64,000 nucleotides of DNA. Source: Streptomyces sp. NBC_01264. GTDB taxonomy: Bacteria; Actinomycetota; Actinomycetes; Streptomycetales; Streptomycetaceae. The notes below the pieces were generated by a model that was given only the letters and a program-made list of their open reading frames with translations, was not told where the DNA came from and ran no database searches. This document shows positions 30,259 to 41,023 of the stretch, one piece after another. A program made the position numbers and the translations under genes. Position 1 is the first letter of the stretch, and every line of letters starts with the position of its first letter. The stretch is from assembly GCF_026340675.1 (NCBI RefSeq), contig NZ_JAPEOX010000001.1:2232001-2296000 (forward strand), written 5' to 3'.

Positions 30259-31029
30259 TCAGTAGGCCGGCTGCGAGATGACGCGGGCCAGCGTCTCGTC
30301 CAGGGCGCGGGCGGTGCCCTCGACGTCCAGATGGGAGTTGTCGATGATCGGCAGCCCGGATCCGTACCAGCCGGCCATGCGGCCGTGGATCCGTGCGACC
30401 TCCTCGTCGGAGAGCCGCCGGTTCCCGGAGCGGGCGGCATTGCGCTCCAGGACGATCTCCAGGCCGGGCAGCAGTACGACCGGCAGCAGCGCGGGCCCCA
30501 CATGGCGCTTCCAGCCGCCGAGTCCCACCACCGGCCGGTCCGGGAACACGGCGTCGTCGAGGATGCACGAGATCCCGTTGGCCAGGAAGTTCCGGGCCGC
30601 GAAGCCGCAGGTGCGGCGGGCGAGGCGGTACTGGGCTTCGGAGTGGTCGTTCCAGCCGGCCTGCGGGTCCGCGAAGCCGGAGCACACCCATTCCCGTACG
30701 TCGTCCAGGCTGATGTGCGCCGTGGGGACGGGCCGGGTGCCGGCCCAGTGGCGGGCCACCGTGGTCTTGCCGGCGCCCGCGGGCCCGATCAGCAGGACCG
30801 CGAGGGTGGCGCCGCCGGTACCGGGGGCGGCGGCGGGCGGCAGCGGGACGTGCCCGGTGAACCCCTCCGGCGGCCCCGGCGAGGTCAGGGGCGCCGCGGG
30901 CTTGGCAGGCACGGGAGGTATGGAAGGCACGGGCCAGCCCGCCACCGGCGGTACGGGCGGCTGCGCGGGCGCCGCCGGGTGTCGACTCCCCGGCGGCTCC
31001 CAGCCCCCGTCTCCCACTCCTTGGTGCAT
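30259..31029 (-). CDS. P-loop NTPase (kinase-like) with proline-rich N-terminus
   Basis: Residues 1-75 are Pro/Ala-rich and probably disordered. A Walker A motif follows (LLIGPAGAGKTTVARHW, near residue 85), then SLDDVREWVCSGFADPQAGWND, a Walker-B-like region ISCILDDAVFPDRP, and ERNAARSGNRRLSDEEVARIHGRM. This resembles small zeta-toxin-like/polynucleotide-kinase-like AAA kinases annotated as ATP-binding proteins. It shares the strand with the M24 homologue downstream (81 bases away) and with aroB upstream. The substrate is unknown. The start could be later, since the N-terminus is low complexity. Confidence 0.7.
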   Translation of the reverse strand: MHQGVGDGGWEPPGSRHPAAPAQPPVPPVAGWPVPSIPPVPAKPAAPLTSPGPPEGFTGHVPLPPAAAPGTGGATLAVLLIGPAGAGKTTVARHWAGTRPVPTAHISLDDVREWVCSGFADPQAGWNDHSEAQYRLARRTCGFAARNFLANGISCILDDAVFPDRPVVGLGGWKRHVGPALLPVVLLPGLEIVLERNAARSGNRRLSDEEVARIHGRMAGWYGSGLPIIDNSHLDVEGTARALDETLARVISQPAY

Positions 31030-31132
31030 CCGCTGCCACTCCGTCTCGTTCCACCACGACTGATACGAGAACGTTATATGACCCCGGAGGCCCGCCGGGT
31101 CACGCGGCGGTCGCGAGGTGGCCCGGCCTCGG

Positions 31133-31166
31133 CCGGTTCGGGCCGGTTCGCACCGGCCCGGACCGG
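31133..31166 (-). terminator. Hairpin terminator downstream of aroB
   Basis: CCGGTTCGGGCCGGT (31133-31147) pairs with ACCGGCCCGGACCGG (31152-31166) with a single G-U wobble and loop TCGC, three bases after the aroB stop on the minus strand. Confidence 0.75.
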
Positions 31167-31168
31167 GT

Positions 31169-32260
31169 TCAGGCCGTGACCTCGCCGAAGGCCGCCACGA
31201 GGACGGCCGGGTCGGGACCCTCCAGGACGGTCGGCTTGGCCAGCCCGTCCAGGACGATGAAGCGCAGCAGGTCGCCCCGCGACTTCTTGTCGAGCTTCAT
31301 GGTCTCCAGCAGCTTGGGCCACTGGTCCCCGCGGTAGGTCAGCGGGAGCCCCACCGAGGCGAGCACGGCCTTGTGCCGGTCGGCCGTCGCGTCGTCGAGC
31401 CGGCCCGCGAGCCGGCCGAGTTCCGCCGCGAAGACCATGCCGATCGAGACGGCCGCGCCGTGGCGCCACTTGTAGCGCTCGTTCTTCTCGATGGCGTGCG
31501 CGAGGGTGTGCCCGTAGTTGAGGATCTCCCGCAGGCCCGACTCCTTGAGGTCGCTGGAGACCACGTCGGCCTTGACCTGGATGGAGCGGACGATCAGCTC
31601 GGCCGTGTGCGGGCCGGCGGGCGTGCGCGCCGACTCGGGGTCCGCCTCGATCAGGTCGAGGATCACCGGGTCGGAGATGAATCCAGCCTTGATGATCTCG
31701 GCGAGACCGCTGACGTAGTCGTTGACCGGCAGCGAGTCCAGCGCCGCCAGGTCGCAGAGCACACCGGCCGGCGGGTGGAAGGCGCCGACGAGGTTCTTGC
31801 CCTCGGCGGTGTTGATGCCGGTCTTGCCGCCGACTGCCGCGTCCACCATCGCCAGGATGGTGGTCGGGACGGCGATCCAGCGCACCCCGCGCAGCCAGGA
31901 GGCCGCGACGAAGCCCGCGAGGTCGGTGGTGGATCCCCCGCCGACGCCGACGACGGCGTCGCTGCGGGTGAAGCCGGACTGGCCCAGGGCCTTCCAGCAG
32001 TAGGCCGCCACCTCGGCCGTCTTGGCCTCTTCGGCGTTCGGCACCTGGATGGCGATGGCCTCGTACCCCTGTGCGGCGAGGTCGTCCCGCAGCGCCTCAC
32101 CGGTCGAGGCGAGGGCCTCGGGGTGGATGACGGCGACCCGCTGGGCCTTCGTACCGATCAGGGAGCCGAGCTCGCCGAGCAGCTGCCGGCCGACCAGCAC
32201 CTCGTACGCGTCGTGGCCCGCGCTCGCGCCGACCTTGATCCGCGTCACCTGGTCTGTCAT
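31169..32260 (-). CDS. aroB: 3-dehydroquinate synthase
   Basis: AroB converts DAHP to 3-dehydroquinate, the second shikimate step, using NAD+ and a divalent metal. The 363-residue protein shows the NAD loop [38 protein letters not shown], and the metal ligands in [19 protein letters not shown] and [10 protein letters not shown]. The start ATG 32260 ([13 protein letters not shown]) overlaps the aroK stop by 4 bases. The longer open frame to 32389 is antisense overlap with aroK and is rejected. It is last of the co-directional aroE-aroC-aroK-aroB series. Confidence 0.96.
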   Translation of the reverse strand: MTDQVTRIKVGASAGHDAYEVLVGRQLLGELGSLIGTKAQRVAVIHPEALASTGEALRDDLAAQGYEAIAIQVPNAEEAKTAEVAAYCWKALGQSGFTRSDAVVGVGGGSTTDLAGFVAASWLRGVRWIAVPTTILAMVDAAVGGKTGINTAEGKNLVGAFHPPAGVLCDLAALDSLPVNDYVSGLAEIIKAGFISDPVILDLIEADPESARTPAGPHTAELIVRSIQVKADVVSSDLKESGLREILNYGHTLAHAIEKNERYKWRHGAAVSIGMVFAAELGRLAGRLDDATADRHKAVLASVGLPLTYRGDQWPKLLETMKLDKKSRGDLLRFIVLDGLAKPTVLEGPDPAVLVAAFGEVTA

Positions 32261-32787
32261 GCGTTCTTCAACTCCAGAGCGTCGAGGACCGCCTGGGCGA
32301 CCTCTTCGGGGGTGCGGGCGTCCGTGGCCACCACGACGCGCGCGACTTCGGTGTACAGGGGGCGCCGCGCCTCCATCAAGTCCCGCCACTGGCGGCGGGG
32401 GTTGACGGCGAGCAGCGGGCGCGCGGCGCCGAGGCCCACGCGCTTGACGGCTTCCTCGACGTCCATCGAGAGGTAGGCGACGGGCAGCCCGGTCAGCAGC
32501 TCGCGCGTCTTCTCGTCGAGGACGGCGCCACCGCCGAGGGCGAGGACGCCTTCGTGGCCGGCGACGGCGGCGGCGACCGCCTCCCGCTCCAGCTCACGGA
32601 AGTACGGTTCGCCCTGGTCGATGAAGATGTCGGAGATCTCACGGCCCTGGGCCGCGACGATGTCGGCGTCGGTGTCCCGGTAGGGGACTCCCAGCCGCTG
32701 GGCGATCAGCTCGCCCACGGTGGACTTGCCGGACCCCATGGGGCCGACGAGGACCACCAGGGGTCCGGTGGCGCGGTCGCCGGTCAC
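32257..32787 (-). CDS. aroK: Shikimate kinase
   Basis: AroK phosphorylates shikimate with ATP. The 176 residues show Walker [12 protein letters not shown] near residue 15, the shikimate-binding Asp in YRDTDADI, the ALGGGAVLD motif, and the lid Arg region LGAARPLL. It overlaps aroC (upstream) and aroB (downstream) by 4 bases each, so translation is coupled across all three. Confidence 0.96.
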   Translation of the reverse strand: MTGDRATGPLVVLVGPMGSGKSTVGELIAQRLGVPYRDTDADIVAAQGREISDIFIDQGEPYFRELEREAVAAAVAGHEGVLALGGGAVLDEKTRELLTGLPVAYLSMDVEEAVKRVGLGAARPLLAVNPRRQWRDLMEARRPLYTEVARVVVATDARTPEEVAQAVLDALELKNA

Positions 32788-33968
32788 CGGATCTGCAGGT
32801 TGTCGAGGTACGACCGCACGTTGCGGCGGGTCTCGGGGACGGAGTCGCCACCGAACTTCTCCACCACGGCATCCGCCAGCACCAGCGCGACCATCGCCTC
32901 AGCCACGATGCCCGCGGCCGGCACGGCACACACGTCGGAACGCTGGTGGTGCGCGACGGTGGCCTCGCCGGTGGCGACGTCCACGGTCGCCAGGGCCTTC
33001 GGCACGGTCGCGATCGGCTTCATCGCGGCGCGCACGCGCAGCAGTTCACCGGTGGTCAGACCGCCCTCCGTGCCACCGGCACGGCCCGAGGTGCGCTTGA
33101 GGCCCTCGGGGGTGGAGACGATCTCGTCATGCGCCTTGGAGCCGGGCACGCGAGCCAGCTCGAAGCCGTCACCGACCTCCACGCCCTTGATGGCCTGGAT
33201 GCCCATGAGCGCGGCCGCCAGGCGCGCGTCGAGACGACGGTCCCAGTGCACGTGCGAGCCCAGGCCCACCGGCACCCCGTACGACAAGACCTCGACGACA
33301 CCACCCAGGGTGTCACCGTCCTTGTGGGCCTGGTCGATCTCCGCGACCATCCGCTTCGACGCGTCGGCGTCCAGGCAGCGCACCGGGTCGGCATCGAGCT
33401 TCTCGACGTCCGCGGGGGTCGGGTAGAGGCCGTACGGGGCCTTGGCCGCCGCCAGCTCCACCACATGGGAAACGATCTCGATGCCGGCCACCTCCTTGAT
33501 GAAGGACCGGGCCACGGCGCCGAGGGCGACGCGGGCCGCGGTCTCCCGGGCGCTGGCGCGCTCCAGGATCGGCCGGGCCTCCGAGAAGCCGTACTTCTGC
33601 ATGCCCGCGAGGTCGGCGTGGCCGGGGCGCGGGCGGGTCAACGCGGCGTTGCGGCCGGTCTCCTTCAGCAGCGAGGGGTCGACCGGGTCGGCCGACATCA
33701 CCGTCTCCCACTTGGGCCACTCACTGTTGCCGATCATCACGGCGACCGGGCCGCCCTGCGACAGACCGTGGCGCACACCGCCGAGGAAGGTGATCTCGTC
33801 CTGCTCGAACTTCATCCGTGCACCGCGGCCGTAGCCGAGCCGGCGCCGGGCCAGGTGTTCGGCCACCAGCTCCGTGGTCACCGGAACACCGGCGGGAAGC
33901 CCCTCCAGCGTCGCTACCAGAGCCGGGCCGTGGGATTCCCCGGCCGTCAGCCAACGCAACCTGCTCAA
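32784..33968 (-). CDS. aroC: Chorismate synthase
   Basis: AroC converts EPSP to chorismate and needs reduced FMN. The signature segments are present: [17 protein letters not shown] at the N-terminus, [16 protein letters not shown] near residue 112, and [18 protein letters not shown]. The 394-residue length matches actinobacterial AroC. The start is a TTG at 33968 ([10 protein letters not shown]), because GAGGAG lies 6 bases upstream and family N-termini begin there. An ATG ten codons further upstream would add a non-conserved extension. It starts 193 bases after the aroE stop and may have its own promoter there. Confidence 0.95.
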   Translation of the reverse strand: MSRLRWLTAGESHGPALVATLEGLPAGVPVTTELVAEHLARRRLGYGRGARMKFEQDEITFLGGVRHGLSQGGPVAVMIGNSEWPKWETVMSADPVDPSLLKETGRNAALTRPRPGHADLAGMQKYGFSEARPILERASARETAARVALGAVARSFIKEVAGIEIVSHVVELAAAKAPYGLYPTPADVEKLDADPVRCLDADASKRMVAEIDQAHKDGDTLGGVVEVLSYGVPVGLGSHVHWDRRLDARLAAALMGIQAIKGVEVGDGFELARVPGSKAHDEIVSTPEGLKRTSGRAGGTEGGLTTGELLRVRAAMKPIATVPKALATVDVATGEATVAHHQRSDVCAVPAAGIVAEAMVALVLADAVVEKFGGDSVPETRRNVRSYLDNLQIR

Positions 33969-34161
33969 CGATGCTCCTCGTGCTCGCGCCTGATTCATCG
34001 ATGGCGCGATCGGGTGCGCGGCCCGGACCCGCCTACACCCGATCCTCCCATGTCCGGGCCGGTACACCGCCCTCCGGTCCAGCTGTCGGACGGCGGCGCA
34101 CCTCGGCCCGGGGTGACCTGTGGATCTGGAAAAGGATTCCGGTTCCGCTCACCGGTTCCGC

Positions 34162-34989
34162 TCAGTGGCGGGCGCGCAGAGCCGCCTCGCCCGCGGTGCG
34201 CATGGCCGCGAGCGGAGCGGTGGGGCAGCCGGTCATCAGCTCGACCTGGAGGACCGCCTGGTGGACCAGGAGGTCGAGGCCGCCGAGGAGCTTGCCGCCG
34301 CGCTGCGTCCAGGCCGCGGCCAGGGGCGTGGGCCAGGGGTCGTACAGCACGTCGAAGAGGGTGCCCGGAGCGGCGGGCACGGAGGCGGCCAGCTCGTCGG
34401 TGGCACCGGCCGGGGTGGTGGCGATGACCAGCGGCGAGGCCAGCGCCTCGGCCGCCCGCGACCAGTCAGCCGTACGGACGTCCACGCCGAGCCGCTCGCC
34501 CCAGGCGCGCATCTCCGCGGCCCGGGCCTCGGAGCGTACGTACGCGGTCACCTCGCCGGTGCAGATCCGGGCCAGTGCGGCGAGCGCCGAGGAGGCGGTG
34601 GCACCCGCGCCGAGGACGGCGGCGGACTCCACTTTCCGGACGCCCTGCTCGCCGAGCGCGGCGAGCAGGCCGGGGATGTCGGTGTTGTCCCCGACCTTGC
34701 GGCCGTCCTCGGTGAAGACGACGGTGTTGACCGTCTCCACGGAGGCGGCCGTGTCGCTGATCCCGTCGAGCAGCGGGATGATCGCCCGCTTGAGCGGCAT
34801 GGTCAGCGACAGCCCGGCCCACTCGGGGCCGAGCTGTGCGATGAAGCCGGGGAGCGCGGCCTCGTCGATCTCGAAGCGGTCGTACGACCGGTCCCCGAGG
34901 CCGAGCTCCTGATACGCGGCGCGGTGCAGCACCGGTGAGAGGGAGTGCTCGATGGGCGAACCCAGCACCGCGGCCCGTATCCGTGACAT
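34162..34989 (-). CDS. aroE: Shikimate dehydrogenase
   Basis: AroE reduces 3-dehydroshikimate to shikimate with NADPH. The 275-residue protein has the substrate region GSPIEHSLSPVLH, the catalytic Lys in SLTMPLKRAIIP, Asn/Asp partners (NTVVF, DNTDIPG), and the NADP loop VLGAGATASSALAAL. It is 6 bases downstream of mltG, so the two are co-transcribed. The variant SLTMPLK replaces the usual VTxPxK but keeps the catalytic Lys. Confidence 0.95.
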   Translation of the reverse strand: MSRIRAAVLGSPIEHSLSPVLHRAAYQELGLGDRSYDRFEIDEAALPGFIAQLGPEWAGLSLTMPLKRAIIPLLDGISDTAASVETVNTVVFTEDGRKVGDNTDIPGLLAALGEQGVRKVESAAVLGAGATASSALAALARICTGEVTAYVRSEARAAEMRAWGERLGVDVRTADWSRAAEALASPLVIATTPAGATDELAASVPAAPGTLFDVLYDPWPTPLAAAWTQRGGKLLGGLDLLVHQAVLQVELMTGCPTAPLAAMRTAGEAALRARH

Positions 34990-34995
34990 GTCCTG

Positions 34996-36774
<1,779 letters not shown>

Positions 36775-36901
36775 CGATCCCCTAGCGCGCAGCAGGGCGT
36801 TGGCCGCGACTCCGTCTGACGCGACACACGGTTCCGCCTCTTCCGATGGGCGACGGCTGTTCGAATGCCGTCACATCGCGCGGAACGTTACCGTATCGCG
36901 A

Positions 36902-37372
36902 TCAGACAACCACTTCGACGCACTCACCGGGCGGATTACCTGATACCCGTTCGGTCTCCAGAGCGTTCTGAAGGATCACCACGGCGGCCGCCTGGTCGAT
37001 GACCGACCGGCTCTTCTTGGCGTTCTTCCCCGAGGCCCGCAGGCCCTGGGCGGCGGTGACCGTGGTCATCCGCTCGTCCACCAGACGCACCGTCACGGGC
37101 TTGATGCCCTTGGCGAGTTCCGTGGCGAAGGCGCGGCACTTGGCCGCGGCCGGCCCTTCCCGCCCGCTGAGCGAGCGGGGCAGACCGACCACCACCTCGA
37201 TGGGCTCGTACTCCGCGACGAGCTGCCGCAGCCGCCGGTGGGCGAAGGGGATGTCCCGGCCCGGAACGGTTTCCACCGGTGTGGCCAACACCCCGTCGGG
37301 GTCGCACGAGGCGACCCCGATCCGGGCGTCACCGACGTCGATGGCCAGACGGCGGCCGCGGCGCAGTGTCAT
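36902..37372 (-). CDS. ruvX: Holliday junction resolvase-like protein RuvX/YqgF
   Basis: This 156-residue RNase H-fold protein begins RLAIDVGDARIGVASCDPDG, with the first catalytic Asp, and contains VVVGLPRSLSGREG and VRLVDERMTTVTA with further acidic residues. YqgF proteins process the 5' end of pre-16S rRNA and/or cut recombination intermediates. It lies 4 bases downstream of alaS, the common alaS-ruvX-mltG order. It ends with a short extension (NPPGECVEVVV). Confidence 0.94.
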   Translation of the reverse strand: MTLRRGRRLAIDVGDARIGVASCDPDGVLATPVETVPGRDIPFAHRRLRQLVAEYEPIEVVVGLPRSLSGREGPAAAKCRAFATELAKGIKPVTVRLVDERMTTVTAAQGLRASGKNAKKSRSVIDQAAAVVILQNALETERVSGNPPGECVEVVV

Positions 37373-37376
37373 ATCT

Positions 37377-40061
37377 TCAGGCCGTCTCTACGACGAGGCG
37401 CTCGACCGCGGCGATGGCCTCGGGGATGGCGGCCGGGTTCTGGCCACCGCCCTGGGCCACGTCCGGCTTGCCGCCACCGCCGCCACCGAGGGTCTTGGCG
37501 GCCGTACGGACCAGGTCGCCGGCCTTGAGACCGCGCTCGCGGGCGGCCTCGTTGGTGGCGATGACGGTCAGCGGGCGCTCGTTGGCCGTGGTGAACAGGG
37601 CCACGACGGCCGGGCGGTCGCCCTGCCCCGACATTTGACCGAGCCGGCCGCGGACGTCGAGGACCAGCTTGCGCAGGTCGTCGGAGCCGGTGCCGTCCGG
37701 GACGGTGCCCACGACGAGGGCGACGCCCTTGATGTCCTGGGCGCCCGCGGCGAGACCGGCGGCGGCCTGGAGGACCTTCTCCGCGCGGAACTTCTCGATC
37801 TCCTTCTCGGCGTCCTTCAGCTTGCCGAGCATGGAGGCGATCTTCTCCGGCAGTTCCTCCGGACGGCCCTTGACCAGCTCCTGGAGCTGGGCGACGACCG
37901 TGTGTTCCTTGGCGAGGAAGTTGTACGCGTCCACGCCGACGAGGGCCTCGACACGGCGCACGCCGGAACCGATGGAGGACTCGCCGAGCAGCTTCACCAG
38001 GCCGAGCTGGGCGGTGTTGCCGACGTGGGTACCGCCGCACAGCTCCTTGGAGAAGTCGCCGATGGTCACGACGCGCACGCGCTCGCCGTACTTCTCGCCG
38101 AACTCGGCGATGGCGCCCTGCTTCTTCGCCTCGTCGATGCTCATGATCTCGGCGGTGACCTCGAGCTCGCGGGAGAGCACGTCGTTGATCTTGTGCTCGA
38201 CGTCGGTGAGGACCGAGCCGGGCACGGCGTTCGGCGAGCCGAAGTCGAAGCGGAAGCGGCCGGGCGAGTTCTCAGAACCGGCCTGGGCGGCGGTCGGGCC
38301 GAGCGCGTCGCGCAGGGCCTGGTGCGTCAGGTGCGTGGCCGAGTGGGCGCGGGCGATGGCCCGGCGGCGCTGGATGTCGATGGCGGCGTACGCGGAGGCG
38401 CCCACCGTCACCTCGCCGACCTGGACGGAGCCCTTGTGCACGGAGACGCCCGGGACCGGCTGCTGCACGTCGCGGACGACGATGATGGCGCCCGAGTCGA
38501 GCTTGATGCGGCCCTGGTCGGCGAGCTGGCCGCCGCCCTCGGCGTAGAAGGGGGTGCGGTCGAGGACGACCTCGACCTCGTCGCCCTCGGAGGCGGCGGG
38601 CGCGGAGACGCCGTTGACCAGGAGGCCGACGATGGTGGACTCGCCCTGGTTGGTGGCGTAGCCGGTGAACTCGGTGGCGCCGGAGCCGTCGGCGATCTCC
38701 CGGTAGGCGGACATGTCCGCGTGGCCGGTCTTCTTGGCCTTGGCGTCGGCCTTGGCGCGGTCCCGCTGCTCCTGCATCAGGCGGCGGAAGCCGGGCTCGT
38801 CCACGGCGAGGCCCTGCTCGGCGGCCATCTCCAGGGTCAGGTCGATCGGGAAGCCCCAGGTGTCGTGGAGCAGGAACGCCTTGTCGCCGGCCAGGACCGT
38901 GCCGCCGGCGGCCTTGGTCTCGGACACGGCGGTGTCGAGGATGTTCGTGCCGCCCTTGATGGCCTTGAGGAAGGCGGCCTCTTCGGCGAGCGCGACGGTC
39001 TCGATGCGCTTGCGGTCGGTCACGAGCTCCGGGTACTGCTGCCCCATCGTCTCGATGACCACGTTGACCAGGTCCTGCACGACCGGACCGGTGGCGCCCA
39101 TGAGGCGCATGTTGCGGATGGCGCGGCGCATGATGCGGCGCAGCACGTAGCCGCGGCCCTCGTTGCCGGGGGTCACGCCGTCGCCGATGAGCATGGTCGA
39201 GGTGCGGATGTGGTCGGCGACCACGCGCAGCGAGACGTCCGTGCCCTTTTCGGCGCCGTACTGCACGCCGGTCAGTTCGGTGGCCTTGTCCATGACCACG
39301 CGCAGGGTGTCGGTCTCGTACATGTTCTGTACGCCCTGCAGGATCATGGCGAGGCGCTCGAGGCCGAGACCGGTGTCGATGTTCTTCGACGGCAGGTCAC
39401 CGAGGATCGGGAAGTCTTCCTTCCCGTCGCCGGCGCCGCGCTCGTACTGCATGAAGACCAGGTTCCAGATCTCCACGTAGCGCTCGTCGTTGACGGCGGG
39501 GCCGCCCTCGACGCCGAACTCGGGGCCGCGGTCGTAGTTGATCTCGGAGCAGGGACCGCAGGGGCCCGGGACGCCCATGGACCAGAAGTTGTCCTTCTTG
39601 CCCAGGCGCTGGATGCGCTCCTGCGGGACGCCGACCTTGTCGCGCCAGATGGCCTCGGCCTCGTCGTCGTCGAGGTAGACCGTGATCCAGAGCTTCTCGG
39701 GCTCCAGGCCGTAGCCACCGTCCGCCACGGAGCTGGTGAGCAGCTCCCAGGCGTACTTGATGGCGCCTTCCTTGAAGTAGTCCCCGAAGGAGAAGTTGCC
39801 GCACATCTGGAAGAACGTGCCGTGGCGGGTGGTCTTGCCGACCTCTTCGATGTCCGGCGTACGGACGCACTTCTGCACGCTGGTGAGCGTGGACGCGGGC
39901 GGCTTGACCTCGCCGAGGAAGTACGGCTTGAACGGCACCATGCCCGCGGGCACCAGCAGCAGAGTCGGGTCGTCCGCGATGAGCGACGCCGAAGGGACAA
40001 CGGTGTGACCGCGCTCCTCGAAGAAGCTCAGCCAGCGGCGGCGGATTTCAGCCGACTCCAT
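37377..40061 (-). CDS. alaS: Alanyl-tRNA synthetase
   Basis: AlaS charges tRNA(Ala). The 894-residue protein shows the class II catalytic domain ([36 protein letters not shown]), a tRNA-recognition middle part, and an editing domain with the zinc/hydrolysis motif [16 protein letters not shown] and [15 protein letters not shown]. The C-Ala domain ends in a Gly-rich [15 protein letters not shown] segment. It is downstream of two small membrane-related genes, with a 1-base stop/start overlap with the first. Confidence 0.98.
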   Translation of the reverse strand: MESAEIRRRWLSFFEERGHTVVPSASLIADDPTLLLVPAGMVPFKPYFLGEVKPPASTLTSVQKCVRTPDIEEVGKTTRHGTFFQMCGNFSFGDYFKEGAIKYAWELLTSSVADGGYGLEPEKLWITVYLDDDEAEAIWRDKVGVPQERIQRLGKKDNFWSMGVPGPCGPCSEINYDRGPEFGVEGGPAVNDERYVEIWNLVFMQYERGAGDGKEDFPILGDLPSKNIDTGLGLERLAMILQGVQNMYETDTLRVVMDKATELTGVQYGAEKGTDVSLRVVADHIRTSTMLIGDGVTPGNEGRGYVLRRIMRRAIRNMRLMGATGPVVQDLVNVVIETMGQQYPELVTDRKRIETVALAEEAAFLKAIKGGTNILDTAVSETKAAGGTVLAGDKAFLLHDTWGFPIDLTLEMAAEQGLAVDEPGFRRLMQEQRDRAKADAKAKKTGHADMSAYREIADGSGATEFTGYATNQGESTIVGLLVNGVSAPAASEGDEVEVVLDRTPFYAEGGGQLADQGRIKLDSGAIIVVRDVQQPVPGVSVHKGSVQVGEVTVGASAYAAIDIQRRRAIARAHSATHLTHQALRDALGPTAAQAGSENSPGRFRFDFGSPNAVPGSVLTDVEHKINDVLSRELEVTAEIMSIDEAKKQGAIAEFGEKYGERVRVVTIGDFSKELCGGTHVGNTAQLGLVKLLGESSIGSGVRRVEALVGVDAYNFLAKEHTVVAQLQELVKGRPEELPEKIASMLGKLKDAEKEIEKFRAEKVLQAAAGLAAGAQDIKGVALVVGTVPDGTGSDDLRKLVLDVRGRLGQMSGQGDRPAVVALFTTANERPLTVIATNEAARERGLKAGDLVRTAAKTLGGGGGGKPDVAQGGGQNPAAIPEAIAAVERLVVETA

Positions 40062-40405
40062 CAGTGGTCCTCATTCCGGTTGTACGTAACGGTCGAACGG
40101 TTCGTGTTCTGGTCGTGCTCGATGGCCCGCAGCCGCCGCGGCCCGGGAAGGGCGGTGACGTTGGTGGGCAGTTCGGGATCCTGGTGGAGTCCCAGTGCGT
40201 CGTTCAGCTCGTCCTCGCGCTGCGACATTCCCGACTTGACGTCGAGGGCGAAGTCCTTGAGGCGGTGACCCGCTTCGATCGCCTTGTCGGCCGCCTGGGC
40301 GGCGAGGCTCTCCGGCGTCAGCTTCTTGAGCTGCCGGTTGACCTTGGTGGTGGCCCACACGCCGGCGGCCGCGCCGGCGGTGAACCAGAAGGCTCGGCGG
40401 AACAT
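40061..40405 (-). CDS. Conserved actinobacterial hypothetical protein (DUF6167-like)
   Basis: The product has 114 residues. The N-terminus [33 protein letters not shown] could form a short membrane-associated helix; the rest is charged and helical ([31 protein letters not shown]). The stop codon overlaps the alaS ATG by one base, so expression is linked to alaS. The function is unknown. This small gene between a DUF948 protein and alaS is a regular feature of Streptomyces. Confidence 0.82.
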   Translation of the reverse strand: MFRRAFWFTAGAAAGVWATTKVNRQLKKLTPESLAAQAADKAIEAGHRLKDFALDVKSGMSQREDELNDALGLHQDPELPTNVTALPGPRRLRAIEHDQNTNRSTVTYNRNEDH

Positions 40406-40413
40406 CGGAGATC

Positions 40414-40860
40414 TCAGCCCTTCTGCTTCCGGCGCCGGGCCGCCGGCACCGTACGGCCGACGATCACGGTCCGTCGGGAGGTCTTGCCCTGCGCGCCCTC
40501 GGGCGTCGCGCCGCCCTTGCCCAGCGCCTTGCGGACGCCGTAGCCGAAGGCCGCGACCTTGACGAGCGGGCCGCCGAAGGTGGAGGCCACGGTGGAGGAC
40601 AGCGCGGAGGCGTTGGAGGTGACTTCCTGTACGTCGCTCGCGATGGCGTCGACCCGGTCGAGCTGGGTGCGGGCGGAGCGGACGGTGGTGGAGGCGTCGG
40701 CGAGCAGCGGGACGGCCTGCTCGGTCACGTCGGCCACGAGCTTGGTGGTCGCCTTGAGCACCTGGGCCAGCCTCACCAGCACCACGGCGAGGAAGGAGAC
40801 CAGAATGGCCCAGAAGACGGCCACGAGGATCCCGGCCACCTCTCCACCGGACACGTTCAC
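40414..40860 (-). CDS. DUF948-domain membrane protein
   Basis: This 148-residue protein has an N-terminal transmembrane helix (about residues 8-31, VAGILVAVFWAILVSFLAVVLV). A long helical coiled-coil-like region follows (LVADVTEQAVPLLADASTTVRSARTQLDRVDAIASDVQEV), typical of DUF948. The basic C-terminal tail (RRTVIVGRTVPAARRRKQKG) is probably cytoplasmic. It is first of the minus-strand group leading into alaS. The function is unknown; family members are thought to be envelope or stress-associated. Confidence 0.85.
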   Translation of the reverse strand: MNVSGGEVAGILVAVFWAILVSFLAVVLVRLAQVLKATTKLVADVTEQAVPLLADASTTVRSARTQLDRVDAIASDVQEVTSNASALSSTVASTFGGPLVKVAAFGYGVRKALGKGGATPEGAQGKTSRRTVIVGRTVPAARRRKQKG

Positions 40861-40984
40861 ACCGCTCTCTACAGATTGATCACCAAGCGAAAAAGTCGTC
40901 CTCCGACCCTATCGCGCCGGAGATCCGCCGCAGTACCGGAATTCCGGGGCGCCACCCCCGCCGGGCGTCCGGAACGGACCCGCC

Positions 40985-41014
40985 TTGTACGCAGCGCATG
41001 CGGACCAGTACGCT
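40985..41014 (+). promoter_or_regulatory. Candidate promoter of the STAND ATPase gene
   Basis: TTGTAC (40985-40990) and TACGCT (41009-41014) are spaced 18 bases apart, with the ATG at 41024. The start point would be within a few bases of the start codon, and no Shine-Dalgarno sequence is visible. Leaderless or near-leaderless translation is therefore likely. Confidence 0.35.
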
Positions 41015-41023
41015 CCGTGTCCC

